DNA of 64,000 nucleotides. Origin: Nitrosomonas communis (lineage in GTDB: Bacteria; Pseudomonadota; Gammaproteobacteria; Burkholderiales; Nitrosomonadaceae). The stretch lies in NCBI RefSeq assembly GCF_001007935.1, contig NZ_CP011451.1, positions 2,790,001 through 2,854,000 on the forward strand, written 5' to 3'. This document shows, piece after piece, positions 9,227-17,974 of this stretch (within the stretch, counting starts at the first letter, position 1; each line of letters opens with the position of its first letter). The translations under genes were made by a program, and so were the position numbers. The notes under the pieces are model-generated. The model was not told the DNA's origin, did no database searches, and saw only the letters and a list, made by a program, of their open reading frames with translations.

Positions 9227-10422
9227 GGAACAATCTCAGTAGGGATGACTTCTATTCCCTCAACCGGATGATGCAGGCCGGACACAAGCACATATTCTCC
9301 TTCCTGTAATCCCGTTTTAATGATCACTTGTTCTCGTTCTCTACTGAGTACTTCCACTGTGCGGAAACGTAACTGCTGTTTCTGATCAACGATAACTACC
9401 CGATTATTATTGCGTAATGCACTGGCAGGTAAAATAACAAAATCTTCAAACCAGCGCCCTTCAATGGTGGCTTCTACGTACAAGCCTACCGGTAAACTAG
9501 TAGTAAACGATTTCGTGCTTTCTGTGCCAGACGAGTTAATTTTTTTTGCGCCAAGACCGAATGGATCCGGGATTTGTGCAACCAGCACTACCATGCCGGT
9601 ATCTTGCTCAACCACGCCTTCGCTTCGCACAATATGGCCTAGCCAGGTTTGTTGCTGCCCCTGGTAGTTTGCTGTGAACCTTACTGGTGCACCCTGCCTG
9701 GATTCATTACGAGTGGGGGAGTCTGAGAAATCGATGAAAGCAAGTTCATGTGTGCTTAATGGCAAGCGCACTTCGGCCAGATCACTGCTGTAAATTCTTC
9801 CCAATACCGCACCGCTACTCAGATACTGACCCATCCCTACTTCCTTATTACGTACCCGACCATTAAAAGGAGCGCGTATATCTGTGCGTTGACGTAATAA
9901 CCTGGCATTCTTCAGCTCTTCTCGCTCTGCTGCCAGCTTAGCTTTCTTTTCCTTAAGCTGCGGAATCCTCAGATTTAACGAATTAGGCTTTCCCTGTCCG
10001 AGATGTTGCCATTCATCACGTGCCTGTTCCGCTTCTGCTTCTTCTCGTGTCAGCTGATACTGGGCTTCCATTACCCTGGCTTGTGCTTGCGCTACCCGCA
10101 AATCATATTCTGCTGGATCGATTGAAATCAGCAAATCCCCTTTCTTGAAGAATCCACCGCTGACAAATTCAGGTGATATTTTGATGATATTGCCTGAGAC
10201 ACCAGTCACCAGGTCTATTTCTGTTTGCGCCATGACACGCCCTCGCGACCGGACATCCATACGCAGCCGCTGAGGCTTTACTTTGATGACCTGAACGGAT
10301 AGCGGTGTAACAATATCCTCCTGCTGCTCGGTTTGCGGCGGTGAAGTAACAATGGCAAAGGCAGCCAGTCCCCCCCCAATCGCAATCAGTAGCGCGATGA
10401 GTAATTGCTGGCGTGTTTTCAT
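9223..10422 (-). CDS. RND efflux periplasmic adaptor (membrane fusion protein)
   Basis: A 399-residue adaptor with an N-terminal membrane anchor (about residues 7-26). A biotinyl-lipoyl half-motif lies around VSGNIIKISPEFVSGGFFKKGDLL, and an alpha-helical hairpin rich in Ala, Glu and Lys spans about 105-175. The second lipoyl half is DIRAPFNGRVRNKEVGMGQYL, followed by a beta-barrel and a membrane-proximal domain (TGLQEGEYVLVSGL). It links the inner-membrane permease to the outer-membrane factor. The stop codon overlaps the start of the permease gene. The outer-membrane factor gene lies 48 bp upstream, so all three pump parts are encoded together. Confidence 0.9.
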   Translation of the reverse strand: MKTRQQLLIALLIAIGGGLAAFAIVTSPPQTEQQEDIVTPLSVQVIKVKPQRLRMDVRSRGRVMAQTEIDLVTGVSGNIIKISPEFVSGGFFKKGDLLISIDPAEYDLRVAQAQARVMEAQYQLTREEAEAEQARDEWQHLGQGKPNSLNLRIPQLKEKKAKLAAEREELKNARLLRQRTDIRAPFNGRVRNKEVGMGQYLSSGAVLGRIYSSDLAEVRLPLSTHELAFIDFSDSPTRNESRQGAPVRFTANYQGQQQTWLGHIVRSEGVVEQDTGMVVLVAQIPDPFGLGAKKINSSGTESTKSFTTSLPVGLYVEATIEGRWFEDFVILPASALRNNNRVVIVDQKQQLRFRTVEVLSREREQVIIKTGLQEGEYVLVSGLHHPVEGIEVIPTEIVP

Positions 10423-10470
10423 GGAGTAGTAACGATTAAATACCGGTTTCGGATCACTGCATCTGCCTCG

Positions 10471-11838
10471 TTACACATCTCCACCCAGAGCCAAATAAAG
10501 ATTGATGCGATTGCTAAGTAACTGCCGAGTGACAGACAAATGGGCGCTCTGTGCATTGAGTGTGCTGCGGTAACTGTCGAGTAAGGTGAGAATTCCGATC
10601 AGATTGTTACGATAAGAATAAACAGCCAATCTCTGGCTGGATTCAGTTTGTTCAACCGCTTTCCTAAGGGACGCTTCTTGTTGCCGTAGCCACTCTTCTG
10701 CTGCCAGCGCTTGTTCAACTTCGCGGAAAGCATTAAGTGCGGTATTTTTGTAAAAATTCAGTGCTTCCTCTGCGCGTGCCTGATTCCGGAAAATTTCACC
10801 TTGGATACGTCCTCCGGTAAACAGAGGTTGCATGAGTCCGACAAATACATTCCAAGCCACTGCCTTAGGGTCAATCAGTTCAGTCAGATCGCTGCTGCGC
10901 GTCCCGCCGGCAGCAGTCAGGGTAATACGCGGCAGACGCAGTTTTTTCGAGCTGGCTGTTCGGAAATCTGCAGCCTGCAGACGGTCAAATGCTGCAACTA
11001 CGTCCGGTCTCCGTTCTAGTAATTCGGAAGGTAATCCAGCAGGGATATCAACAGGCAATTGCGGCAAGGCTATAGCATCTATTTCATTTCCACCCGGATA
11101 ACGTCCCAGTAAAATTTCCAGGCGGCGCGTGATCATCTGTATTCTATTACGCGTTTGCTTGAGTTGCGCTTCTGCATTGGCCAAATCAGTGAGGGCCAGG
11201 CGTAAGTCGAGACCGCGCTCCAGACCTCGTTGGAAACGTCCCCGGACTAAACTCACTATAATAGTTCGATCTTTGACCGATTGCTCGACCACCTTTGCCT
11301 GCAGATTTGCTTCAACTAACTCAAAATAGCTTTGTGCTACCCGTGCTGCCAAGGACAGTTTTACTCCATAATAATCGACAGCGGTTGCATCAGCTTCCAA
11401 AACTGCAGCCTGCTGAAAATCACGTATTCTCCCCCAAACATCCAATTCCCAACTCATCCCGAACAGAACTTCAAATACATCGAATCTTGATGATCCAAAC
11501 CCTGCTTCCCGAATTTGAGCTCGCTCATGTTCAGCTGTGAGAAAAAGCTGCGGCCAACGGCCTGATCCATCAATTCGTGCCTGGGCTATCGCTGCATCGA
11601 CCCTTGCTGCTGCCGCTTTCAGTTCATAATTATCAGCCAGCGCATTGTCAACCAAAGCACTTAGCTGAGGATCACCAAAAGTTTCTACCCATTTAGTCGG
11701 CATCGGTTGGCCGAGTGCTTTATCCTCAACCCATTGATCTGGTATCTCTGCGCCTACTTCCTCAACATGTCGCTGCGGCAGCATGTTACAACCTGTCAGG
11801 ATAAGAAAAAGGATGATGCAAATAAAAATCCTAATCAC
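10471..11838 (-). CDS. outer-membrane efflux lipoprotein (NodT/OprM-type, TolC superfamily)
   Basis: A 455-residue protein with lipobox LILTGC (Cys17) after a short hydrophobic signal. It has two repeated outer-membrane-efflux domains: about residues 60-240, with ADNYELKAAAARVDAAIAQA, and about 255-450, with LLERRPDVVAAFDRLQAADF. LERRPDV is a strong signature of the NodT/OprM group. The start is GTG at 11836-11838. It is the exit duct for the tripartite pump and the first of the three pump genes in the operon, 67 bp after the esterase gene. Substrate is not visible from sequence. Confidence 0.9.
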   Translation of the reverse strand: MIRIFICIILFLILTGCNMLPQRHVEEVGAEIPDQWVEDKALGQPMPTKWVETFGDPQLSALVDNALADNYELKAAAARVDAAIAQARIDGSGRWPQLFLTAEHERAQIREAGFGSSRFDVFEVLFGMSWELDVWGRIRDFQQAAVLEADATAVDYYGVKLSLAARVAQSYFELVEANLQAKVVEQSVKDRTIIVSLVRGRFQRGLERGLDLRLALTDLANAEAQLKQTRNRIQMITRRLEILLGRYPGGNEIDAIALPQLPVDIPAGLPSELLERRPDVVAAFDRLQAADFRTASSKKLRLPRITLTAAGGTRSSDLTELIDPKAVAWNVFVGLMQPLFTGGRIQGEIFRNQARAEEALNFYKNTALNAFREVEQALAAEEWLRQQEASLRKAVEQTESSQRLAVYSYRNNLIGILTLLDSYRSTLNAQSAHLSVTRQLLSNRINLYLALGGDV

Positions 11839-11905
11839 TTAATCCATCCGATTCTAGTTATAAAAATGTCTAATAAACGCTGAAGGATAAAGATGCATAT
11901 CTGAT

Positions 11906-12883
11906 CTAACAGTTATTCCGGTTTGGGTAAAACTCATTAGCGAGCGCATTAGCGATATCCTTACGTACCTGATAAGCCTCATTAACAATGCTTCCAAGAC
12001 GCGCGAAATCATGCGTCATTCCAGGATAAATTCTGACGAGCGTGGAAACATCTGCAGCCTTGAGCCGATCGGCATATGCAATACCTTCATCTATCAGGGG
12101 GTCATATTCGGCTAGAATCAGAAAGGAAGGAGCGAGACCACTCAGATTACTCGCTTCAAGAGGCGCAAAACGCCAATCTTTTCGATCTGCTGCATCACGT
12201 AAATAATGAGTAAACATCCATTGCAGAGTTGTTGCTTCAAGCAGATAGCCTTGTGCAAAACGACGATGCGACTCGGTATTCTGCCATGCGCTGGTACAAG
12301 GATAAAGCAATACCTGATATACAGGTTGTGGCCAACTGCTATCACGCGATGCTAAACACAGCCCGGTTGCCAGCGTCCCACCCGCACTATCTCCTCCCAC
12401 AGCAATACGTGTAATATCCCAATTATATTCAGTACCTGCTGATAACATCCACTGATAGGCATCCTGTGCATCATAAACAGCTGTCGGGAAGCGATATTCA
12501 GGTGCCAGCCGATAGGCAACATTGAGCACACAGCAGGGCGTTAATGCCGCCAAAGATCGACACAAAGAATCATGAGAATCCAGTCCGCCTACACAATATC
12601 CTCCACCATGAAAATAGAGTAATACTGGTAAAGGTCCCTTTTCTTCTGCTAACTTAATTGGCTTATAAAACCGTGCATGGATGTGCTGACCATCTCGGCA
12701 TGGAATACTGATAGAGGTCACACTCTCAACAGCCATCCCAGGAACATCCAATATCTGCGTTGAAGCATCATATTCTACCCGCGCCTGCGCAGGTGTTAAC
12801 TCATGCATGCTGGGTTTACTTCCGCTCATGACATTAGCTTCAACCAATTCAAGAAATGCAGCGAGATCCGGGTCAAGCGACAT
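11906..12883 (-). CDS. alpha/beta hydrolase, hormone-sensitive lipase-like esterase
   Basis: A 325-residue enzyme with the HGGGYCVGG oxyanion motif (about residues 92-100), the nucleophile elbow GDSAGG (about 164-169), and the likely acid and base in EYDPLIDEG and GMTHDFARLG. These define the HSL (type IV) esterase family. It has no signal peptide, so it is probably cytoplasmic. It lies between the TonB-dependent receptor (72 bp upstream) and the pump genes. A role in opening an ester or lactone of the imported ferric siderophore to release iron is possible, as IroE and Fes do for other siderophores, but those belong to different subfamilies. It could instead be a general esterase. Confidence 0.8.
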   Translation of the reverse strand: MSLDPDLAAFLELVEANVMSGSKPSMHELTPAQARVEYDASTQILDVPGMAVESVTSISIPCRDGQHIHARFYKPIKLAEEKGPLPVLLYFHGGGYCVGGLDSHDSLCRSLAALTPCCVLNVAYRLAPEYRFPTAVYDAQDAYQWMLSAGTEYNWDITRIAVGGDSAGGTLATGLCLASRDSSWPQPVYQVLLYPCTSAWQNTESHRRFAQGYLLEATTLQWMFTHYLRDAADRKDWRFAPLEASNLSGLAPSFLILAEYDPLIDEGIAYADRLKAADVSTLVRIYPGMTHDFARLGSIVNEAYQVRKDIANALANEFYPNRNNC

Positions 12884-12955
12884 TCAATCTTCTCCGATAG
12901 TTAATAAAATCCAGCGCTATCGCCTGGCAAGGATACGAATACAACCTAACACCAA

Positions 12956-15235
12956 CTAGAATCTATATTTCAAAGTTCCTACGACGGTTCGTTGTGTTCC
13001 AAGAAAAAAATTACCACCAAGATTAGACGATACATATTGGTTATTAAAAATATTGCTAGCGTTAATATTAAATAGCCAAGGTCCATAATCGTAGCGCAGC
13101 GTGGCATCGAATAAAGTAAATGCCGGGGTCGTACTGGTATTTTCCGGATCATTGTATACTCTACCGACATAACGAACGCCTCCTCCGATCCCTAATCCCC
13201 GCAGCCAATCTATGCCCAGACTCCTGAAAGAATAATCCAGCCAGGCCGAAGCCATGGTATTAGGCACTAAAATAGGCATTTTGTCTAAGTCGATATCGTT
13301 GCTTTTGGTAACGGTTACTTCCTGATAGGTAAATGAGCCAATAAAATTCAAGCCAGGTAACAGGTCAGGTAACAGCTCTGCTTTAGCTTCCAGTTCAGCG
13401 CCGCGCGAACCGATCTCGCCTGTTTGTATGCTACGAAACGGATCATTGGGATCACGTGTCAGTACATTGGTTTTAGTCAGATCAAATAATGCAAGTGTAT
13501 AGAGGCTTCTGCCACCCACTGGCTGGTATTTAACCCCCACTTCATATTGAGCCCCACGCGTTGGATCAAATGGATTATTGCTGGAATCAAAACCCGGTTG
13601 TGGTAAGAATGATTGTGAATAACTCACATAAGGGGCAATGCCATTAGCAAACCGATAGGTTAAACCAGCCCGGCCGGTAAATGCATCCTGTTTGGCTTTT
13701 GTTGTGACAGCACTCAGAAGATCGTTATCAGTAGAATGAATTCTGTCATAACGACCACTTAAGGTCAGAATCCAATTGTCATCGTATCGAATTTGGTCTT
13801 GTAAATAAACACCAAATTGATTAATTTTCTGCTTGGCATGGGTACCCAAGATATCAGGCTTAGCAATCGGTAGTGAGTACACCGGATTAAGAATGTCGAT
13901 GCCAGGTGTAACAGAGCCATCCTGGCTTCCTTCAAAGAATTTGAGTGAAGCATTGGTTACATTCCAGTCTACTCCTGTAAGCACCGTATGATGGACTGGA
14001 CCAGTATTGAGTTTAGTCTGTAAATGGGTGTCGATTACTGTCTGATTCAGCCGTTCTCTTGTAATAAAGGCCGAACGATCCTGCAATGTAGGTTGATCAA
14101 CCGTATTATAGCCGAGCGGAAAGAAATCATTAAACCGCCCGTCTTGATCCGTATGGCGAAAATTCTGTCGTGCCGTAAACATCTCATTAAAGTGATGCTC
14201 GATCTGATAGCTGAAAGAAGATTGATTTGTCGAGTATCTAACAAATTCTGGATCTACTACCAGAACATTGGTACGTCTGCCACCCGGGTCTCCTAGATAA
14301 AAAGCGGATGAATTCGTACGATTGTTAAGCACATCGCCCATGAGCGTGATAGTCGTGTTTACTGTTGGCCGCCAAGTCACCGAAGGAGCAATATAAAAGC
14401 GTCTAAGAAATGCGCGATCTCCGCCAGTATTGGGAAATTTAACCTGCGTATCCGTATCCAGTCCCAAGCTTACAAGACGGAACATCAACGTGCCATCACT
14501 GTTTGTGAATCCTAAATCGGCAGCAACCCGTTTACGGTCAAAATTGCCATACTGCAACTCTATTTCCCGGATTGGATCAGCACTGGGACGCTTGGTCACA
14601 CGATTGACGATCCCCCCTGCATCACCACGACCAAATAATATCGAGGATGGTCCGCGTAGCACATCAATTCGTTCCAATCCATAGGGATCGGTAATATAAG
14701 AACCAAAAAACAAACCAGTCCCTTGATTACTCAAGCCATCACGAAAATTTGCAGTGTTCAATGCATCGAAACCACGCATGAATAGATTTTCAAAGCCACG
14801 CCCCTCAAACCCGAAGTTATCAACGGTAACACCCGGTGTATAGCGTAAAGCTTCAGTAAAATTCTGTACGCTGCGCATATCAAGCTCATCACGCGTAACC
14901 ACCGAGATCGATTGCGGGATTTCAATAATCGGCGTATCTGTCTTGGTCCCAGTCATACTGCGTTTGGCAGCATAACCATTAATCTGATCAGATGCTTTGC
15001 CTTTAACTGTCACCGCAGGTAATACGGTGACATTCGACTTATCCGCGTCTGGCTCAGTTGAGCTGGCAGTAGTCTCTGACTGTGGTTTTTTTGCTTCTGC
15101 TGCTTTATCCGCTATTTGTTTTGGTTCTGCAGAACTATTGAGTGATATTGTCAATAACGCCAGTTGCACGGCTGATAATAGGATTACGTTTTTTAGTTTA
15201 ATTGTTCCTTCGGGAGGCGTTATGATGCTATTCAT
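12956..15235 (-). CDS. TonB-dependent siderophore receptor
   Basis: A 759-residue outer-membrane receptor. An N-terminal signal sequence (about residues 1-36) is followed by a low-complexity Ala/Glu/Lys/Ser linker. The plug domain begins near GTKTDTPIIEIPQSISVVTRDELD and includes SVQNFTEALRYTPGV and ERIDVLRGPSSILFGRGDAGGIVNRVTKRP. A 22-strand barrel ends in GTLKYRF with the usual C-terminal aromatic residue. Wording of the plug places it in the FhuA/FpvA-type hydroxamate siderophore group. There is no extra N-terminal STN signalling domain, so it probably does not itself signal to a sigma regulator. It lies 35 bp after the N-hydroxylase gene in the same operon, so it is the likely receptor for the siderophore made here. 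Confidence 0.92.
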   Translation of the reverse strand: MNSIITPPEGTIKLKNVILLSAVQLALLTISLNSSAEPKQIADKAAEAKKPQSETTASSTEPDADKSNVTVLPAVTVKGKASDQINGYAAKRSMTGTKTDTPIIEIPQSISVVTRDELDMRSVQNFTEALRYTPGVTVDNFGFEGRGFENLFMRGFDALNTANFRDGLSNQGTGLFFGSYITDPYGLERIDVLRGPSSILFGRGDAGGIVNRVTKRPSADPIREIELQYGNFDRKRVAADLGFTNSDGTLMFRLVSLGLDTDTQVKFPNTGGDRAFLRRFYIAPSVTWRPTVNTTITLMGDVLNNRTNSSAFYLGDPGGRRTNVLVVDPEFVRYSTNQSSFSYQIEHHFNEMFTARQNFRHTDQDGRFNDFFPLGYNTVDQPTLQDRSAFITRERLNQTVIDTHLQTKLNTGPVHHTVLTGVDWNVTNASLKFFEGSQDGSVTPGIDILNPVYSLPIAKPDILGTHAKQKINQFGVYLQDQIRYDDNWILTLSGRYDRIHSTDNDLLSAVTTKAKQDAFTGRAGLTYRFANGIAPYVSYSQSFLPQPGFDSSNNPFDPTRGAQYEVGVKYQPVGGRSLYTLALFDLTKTNVLTRDPNDPFRSIQTGEIGSRGAELEAKAELLPDLLPGLNFIGSFTYQEVTVTKSNDIDLDKMPILVPNTMASAWLDYSFRSLGIDWLRGLGIGGGVRYVGRVYNDPENTSTTPAFTLFDATLRYDYGPWLFNINASNIFNNQYVSSNLGGNFFLGTQRTVVGTLKYRF

Positions 15236-15270
15236 ATTAATATGCTGACTAGTTTAAGAAATATTACCTA

Positions 15271-16572
15271 TTAAGCGAATGCTGTAGAAATTCCACGTTT
15301 TGCCTGCATAACGCTTGTTTGATTAGAGTTATTCATGAGTGCCTGAGCAATTTCGTTCGTTCGTACAGCTGTTACTGAGAGCAAGGTATCGCTCAATCCA
15401 TGGCTTGATTCACAAGCACCTTGCAGAAAAACCGCTGGCTTGAAATTAGGTGTACTGCATAGTCGGTATTGACGGTCCACCGTAAAATCTCCGAAATAGG
15501 GAGTGAGTGGCGCTAACAAGGATTTGTGATGATCCCGGTGATAGCCCGTGGCAAGCACCACAGCTTCATAAGTTTCTGTTCGTTCACAATGGGTATTCAT
15601 ATCATGTAAAACAAACTGAATACCTTCTTGCAGGGAAAGCGCCTGCCTGACTTCATGTCGCCGCAGAAAACGATGGCGCTCGCTACCTGACACTTTCTGC
15701 CGGTAAAGCACATTGAAAATTTGTTCAATTAAAACCAGATCAGGCGCGGCATAGTTGGTATGCCAGAAGTCATTAAGGATTTCAGCGCGATCTTGCTCAG
15801 AGCTATTAAAAACAAAATCCGTGAAGTCAGCATTGAAAATCTCATTGACGAATGGACTGTCATCCGATGGCTTAATCGAGCGCGCACGCATAATCAGATC
15901 AACCTGAGTTGTCTGGAAACGATCATGCAAATCCATGAAAATTTCTGCTGCACTTTGCCCCCCTCCCACTACTGCAATCCTATTGGCTGAGGGAAATTGT
16001 TTAATCTCTTGCAGATAACTACTGGAATGAAATACACGTGGATCACCCTTGAGTGACAAGAAACTATCTGGAATTCTCGGCTGACCGCCGATACTGATTA
16101 CCAAATTTCGTGCCAATCGCTCGTGCATAATTTGTTCACTATCGCGCGAACGGATACGCAGCAGCACAGTCTCCTCTCCACGTTTTTCCGGTAATATCTC
16201 GATTACTTCCTCGCCATAAGCGCAACAGTGGTCAAAATGCGATGCTGCCCATGACAGATAATCATTGAATTCATGGCGACTCGGGAAAAAGGTCTTGAGA
16301 TTGATAAAATCCTGCAACCGGTTCTTTTGATGGAGATAATTGATAAACGTGAAATGACTTGAAGGATTGCGCATCGTAGCCAAATCCTTGAGAAAAGAAA
16401 CCTGCATATGCGCGTTATTCAGCATCATGTTGGCATGCCAGGCAAAACTGGGTTGTTTCTCAATGAAAAAAGACTCGATGTTATAACCAGCTTGCTTTTT
16501 TTCTTGGAGCGTAATAGCAAGCGCTATATTGGATGGGCCAAAGCCAATACCGATCAAATCGTAAACTTTCAT
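15271..16572 (-). CDS. L-ornithine/L-lysine N-monooxygenase (PvdA/IucD family)
   Basis: The start chosen is the ATG at 16570-16572 (433 residues), because MKVYDLIGIGFGPSN is the conserved N-terminus and TGAGGA lies just upstream. A longer frame to 16731 would run into the preceding gene. The FAD site is GIGFGPSNIALA (residues 8-19), the NADPH site is VVGGGQSAAEIF near residue 200, and ATGYHRD near residue 355 is the usual C-terminal motif. The enzyme hydroxylates the side-chain amine of ornithine or lysine, the first step to a hydroxamate. The choice between ornithine and lysine is not certain from motifs; adenylation codes in the NRPS favour ornithine. It is 10 bp from the N-acyltransferase gene, which would act next. 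Confidence 0.92.
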   Translation of the reverse strand: MKVYDLIGIGFGPSNIALAITLQEKKQAGYNIESFFIEKQPSFAWHANMMLNNAHMQVSFLKDLATMRNPSSHFTFINYLHQKNRLQDFINLKTFFPSRHEFNDYLSWAASHFDHCCAYGEEVIEILPEKRGEETVLLRIRSRDSEQIMHERLARNLVISIGGQPRIPDSFLSLKGDPRVFHSSSYLQEIKQFPSANRIAVVGGGQSAAEIFMDLHDRFQTTQVDLIMRARSIKPSDDSPFVNEIFNADFTDFVFNSSEQDRAEILNDFWHTNYAAPDLVLIEQIFNVLYRQKVSGSERHRFLRRHEVRQALSLQEGIQFVLHDMNTHCERTETYEAVVLATGYHRDHHKSLLAPLTPYFGDFTVDRQYRLCSTPNFKPAVFLQGACESSHGLSDTLLSVTAVRTNEIAQALMNNSNQTSVMQAKRGISTAFA

Positions 16573-16582
16573 GATGAAATCC

Positions 16583-17689
16583 TCAGGATAAAAAAACAGA
16601 ATGGAGTGGTAACGTGCTGCGTGGCACCCACAATTGTTCAGCAAAAAAGCGTTCTCGTAACAACATCCCGAGCATGGCGCGTTTATGGGGGAAATCGAAC
16701 TCCTTGAGAAGCGCGTAACCGCATTGAGCAAGATTCCGCATCATCTTGTGATTGTCAGCGCGGGGTTCGATGACAATGCGCTGAGTTCTATCATCATCGA
16801 GAAATAAATAGTGGGAAATAGACGGCAGCCAAGCGGTTACGAAAGGTTTGCCTCGTAAATGGGGCTCTCCAATTAACACATGCCAGCCACGATCAAAATT
16901 TTCTACATCATAATAGGGAGCAATCCGATCTTCTTTGGCCCAATATATTTCAAAATAACCAAAAGGTTCATCATCAAGGCAAGCGATGAGATTGATCACA
17001 TGTGGATCACTCTGGATACCCTCGAGGTATGAACGGTGTTTAACGAGATCACCCGTTTCCTGCCAGAATTCTGCCACAACCGGATCATTCATCCAGCGAC
17101 TGAAACGTGCGAGATCGGTCGCGAGATCGACTGTTCGAAATGACAAAGTGCGCCCCAGCCACGTGATATAACGCCGATAAACTATGCCAGCTGGCTTGGG
17201 GGGCCGTAGCGGATGGCGGCGGCCATGACTAAAAACAGGATAAATTGGGTATGGCTGGGATCGCGATGAAGAAAGCCATACTCTAGCCTGCTGCCAGAAT
17301 AGCCCCACATGCACAACATCTCGGCCGCTTTCAGTCTTAACCACTACCCCCGAGTTGAATAACTCACCACACTGCTTAATGGGTGCAGAGAGATATAACT
17401 TTTCCTGATTGGGGTAGTAGACCAATGCTGTTTCAATTGCCGCCAGCAATTCAGTGACATCCGGATGTGCTGTATAAGGATCAGCCCACTCTAGCGTTAA
17501 TTGATCAGATTGCTTATATAAATGCCAGACCGTTCTTTTTTTATTTTCGCAACCCTGCACGCTCAATGTGGTACCTTCACAGGTAACGACGCAACGTGTT
17601 TGATCTGGGAAAGATAACAAGTTCACCGGACACATCGACTGCTCCAATAACGTCTCACAAGCTTGCTCGTTTAATTGATACCGTTCCAT
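16583..17689 (-). CDS. siderophore N-acyltransferase, IucB/RhbD/PvdYII-like (GNAT fold)
   Basis: A 368-residue protein whose C-terminal half (about 185-360) is the siderophore-type acyltransferase domain. It contains FSRWMNDPVVAEFWQE, GYFEIYWAKEDRIAPYYD, RGWHVLIGEPHLRGKPFVTAWL and RIVIEPRADNHKM. The family transfers an acyl group, usually acetyl, to a hydroxylamine made by an N-hydroxylase. The N-terminal half is a divergent GNAT-like half as in IucB. The start is well supported: GGGAG sits 4 bases before the ATG. It is the first gene of the long minus-strand operon and lies about 50 bp downstream of the inferred ECF promoter. The acyl donor is not readable from sequence. Confidence 0.88.
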   Translation of the reverse strand: MERYQLNEQACETLLEQSMCPVNLLSFPDQTRCVVTCEGTTLSVQGCENKKRTVWHLYKQSDQLTLEWADPYTAHPDVTELLAAIETALVYYPNQEKLYLSAPIKQCGELFNSGVVVKTESGRDVVHVGLFWQQARVWLSSSRSQPYPIYPVFSHGRRHPLRPPKPAGIVYRRYITWLGRTLSFRTVDLATDLARFSRWMNDPVVAEFWQETGDLVKHRSYLEGIQSDPHVINLIACLDDEPFGYFEIYWAKEDRIAPYYDVENFDRGWHVLIGEPHLRGKPFVTAWLPSISHYLFLDDDRTQRIVIEPRADNHKMMRNLAQCGYALLKEFDFPHKRAMLGMLLRERFFAEQLWVPRSTLPLHSVFLS

Positions 17690-17739
17690 TTGTCTCCCAG
17701 TTAACTGATTTTGGTAAAACCCTCGTTATACTGATTGAA

Positions 17740-17764
17740 GACGAATGAGAAGTATTATTATTTA
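17740..17764 (-). promoter_or_regulatory. candidate iron-starvation ECF sigma promoter for the minus-strand operon
   Basis: Read on the minus strand: TAAA (17761-17764), 17 bases, then CGTC (17740-17743). With TAAAT counted as the upstream box, the spacing to CGT is 16, which is the PvdS iron-starvation form and also the OrbS TAAA-N17-CGTC form. The downstream box lies in CATTCGTCTT, shared exactly with the opposite promoter. The distance to the ATG at 17689 is about 50 bases. No sigma gene is in the window. Confidence 0.65.
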
Positions 17765-17913
17765 CATATTTTATAAAATTTTAGTTATCTAGCATGTAGG
17801 GAAGAAATAGAAGATAGTTATGCCATTGATAAGCAGAGAAAATTGTCTGCAATGAGCAGCAGCTAGATGCACTGCTTTAGTAAAAATTAGTGAAAGGATG
17901 GCTATATTGGTGT

Positions 17914-17938
17914 TAAACATTTACCGTGACCATTCGTC
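17914..17938 (+). promoter_or_regulatory. candidate iron-starvation ECF sigma promoter for the exporter/PepSY genes
   Basis: TAAA (17914-17917), 17 bases, CGTC (17935-17938), in the sequence CATTCGTCTT (17931-17940) that also occurs in the divergent promoter. It lies 36 bases before the ATG of the PvdE-like gene. Same form as known PvdS/OrbS promoters, with TAAAC in place of TAAAT. Confidence 0.6.
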
Positions 17939-17974
17939 TTTTTTGGTATATCTCCTCTCTTTTATGTATAAACC

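Noticed and set aside
12884..12955. Imperfect CCAGCG/CGCCTGG hairpin between receptor and esterase genes
   Set aside because: Short, bulged and without a T-run; not strong enough to call a terminator in what looks like one operon.
17747..17765. Possible Fur box between the boxes of the minus-strand ECF promoter
   Set aside because: Only 13 of 18 hexamer positions fit the consensus; the stretch is simply AT-rich.
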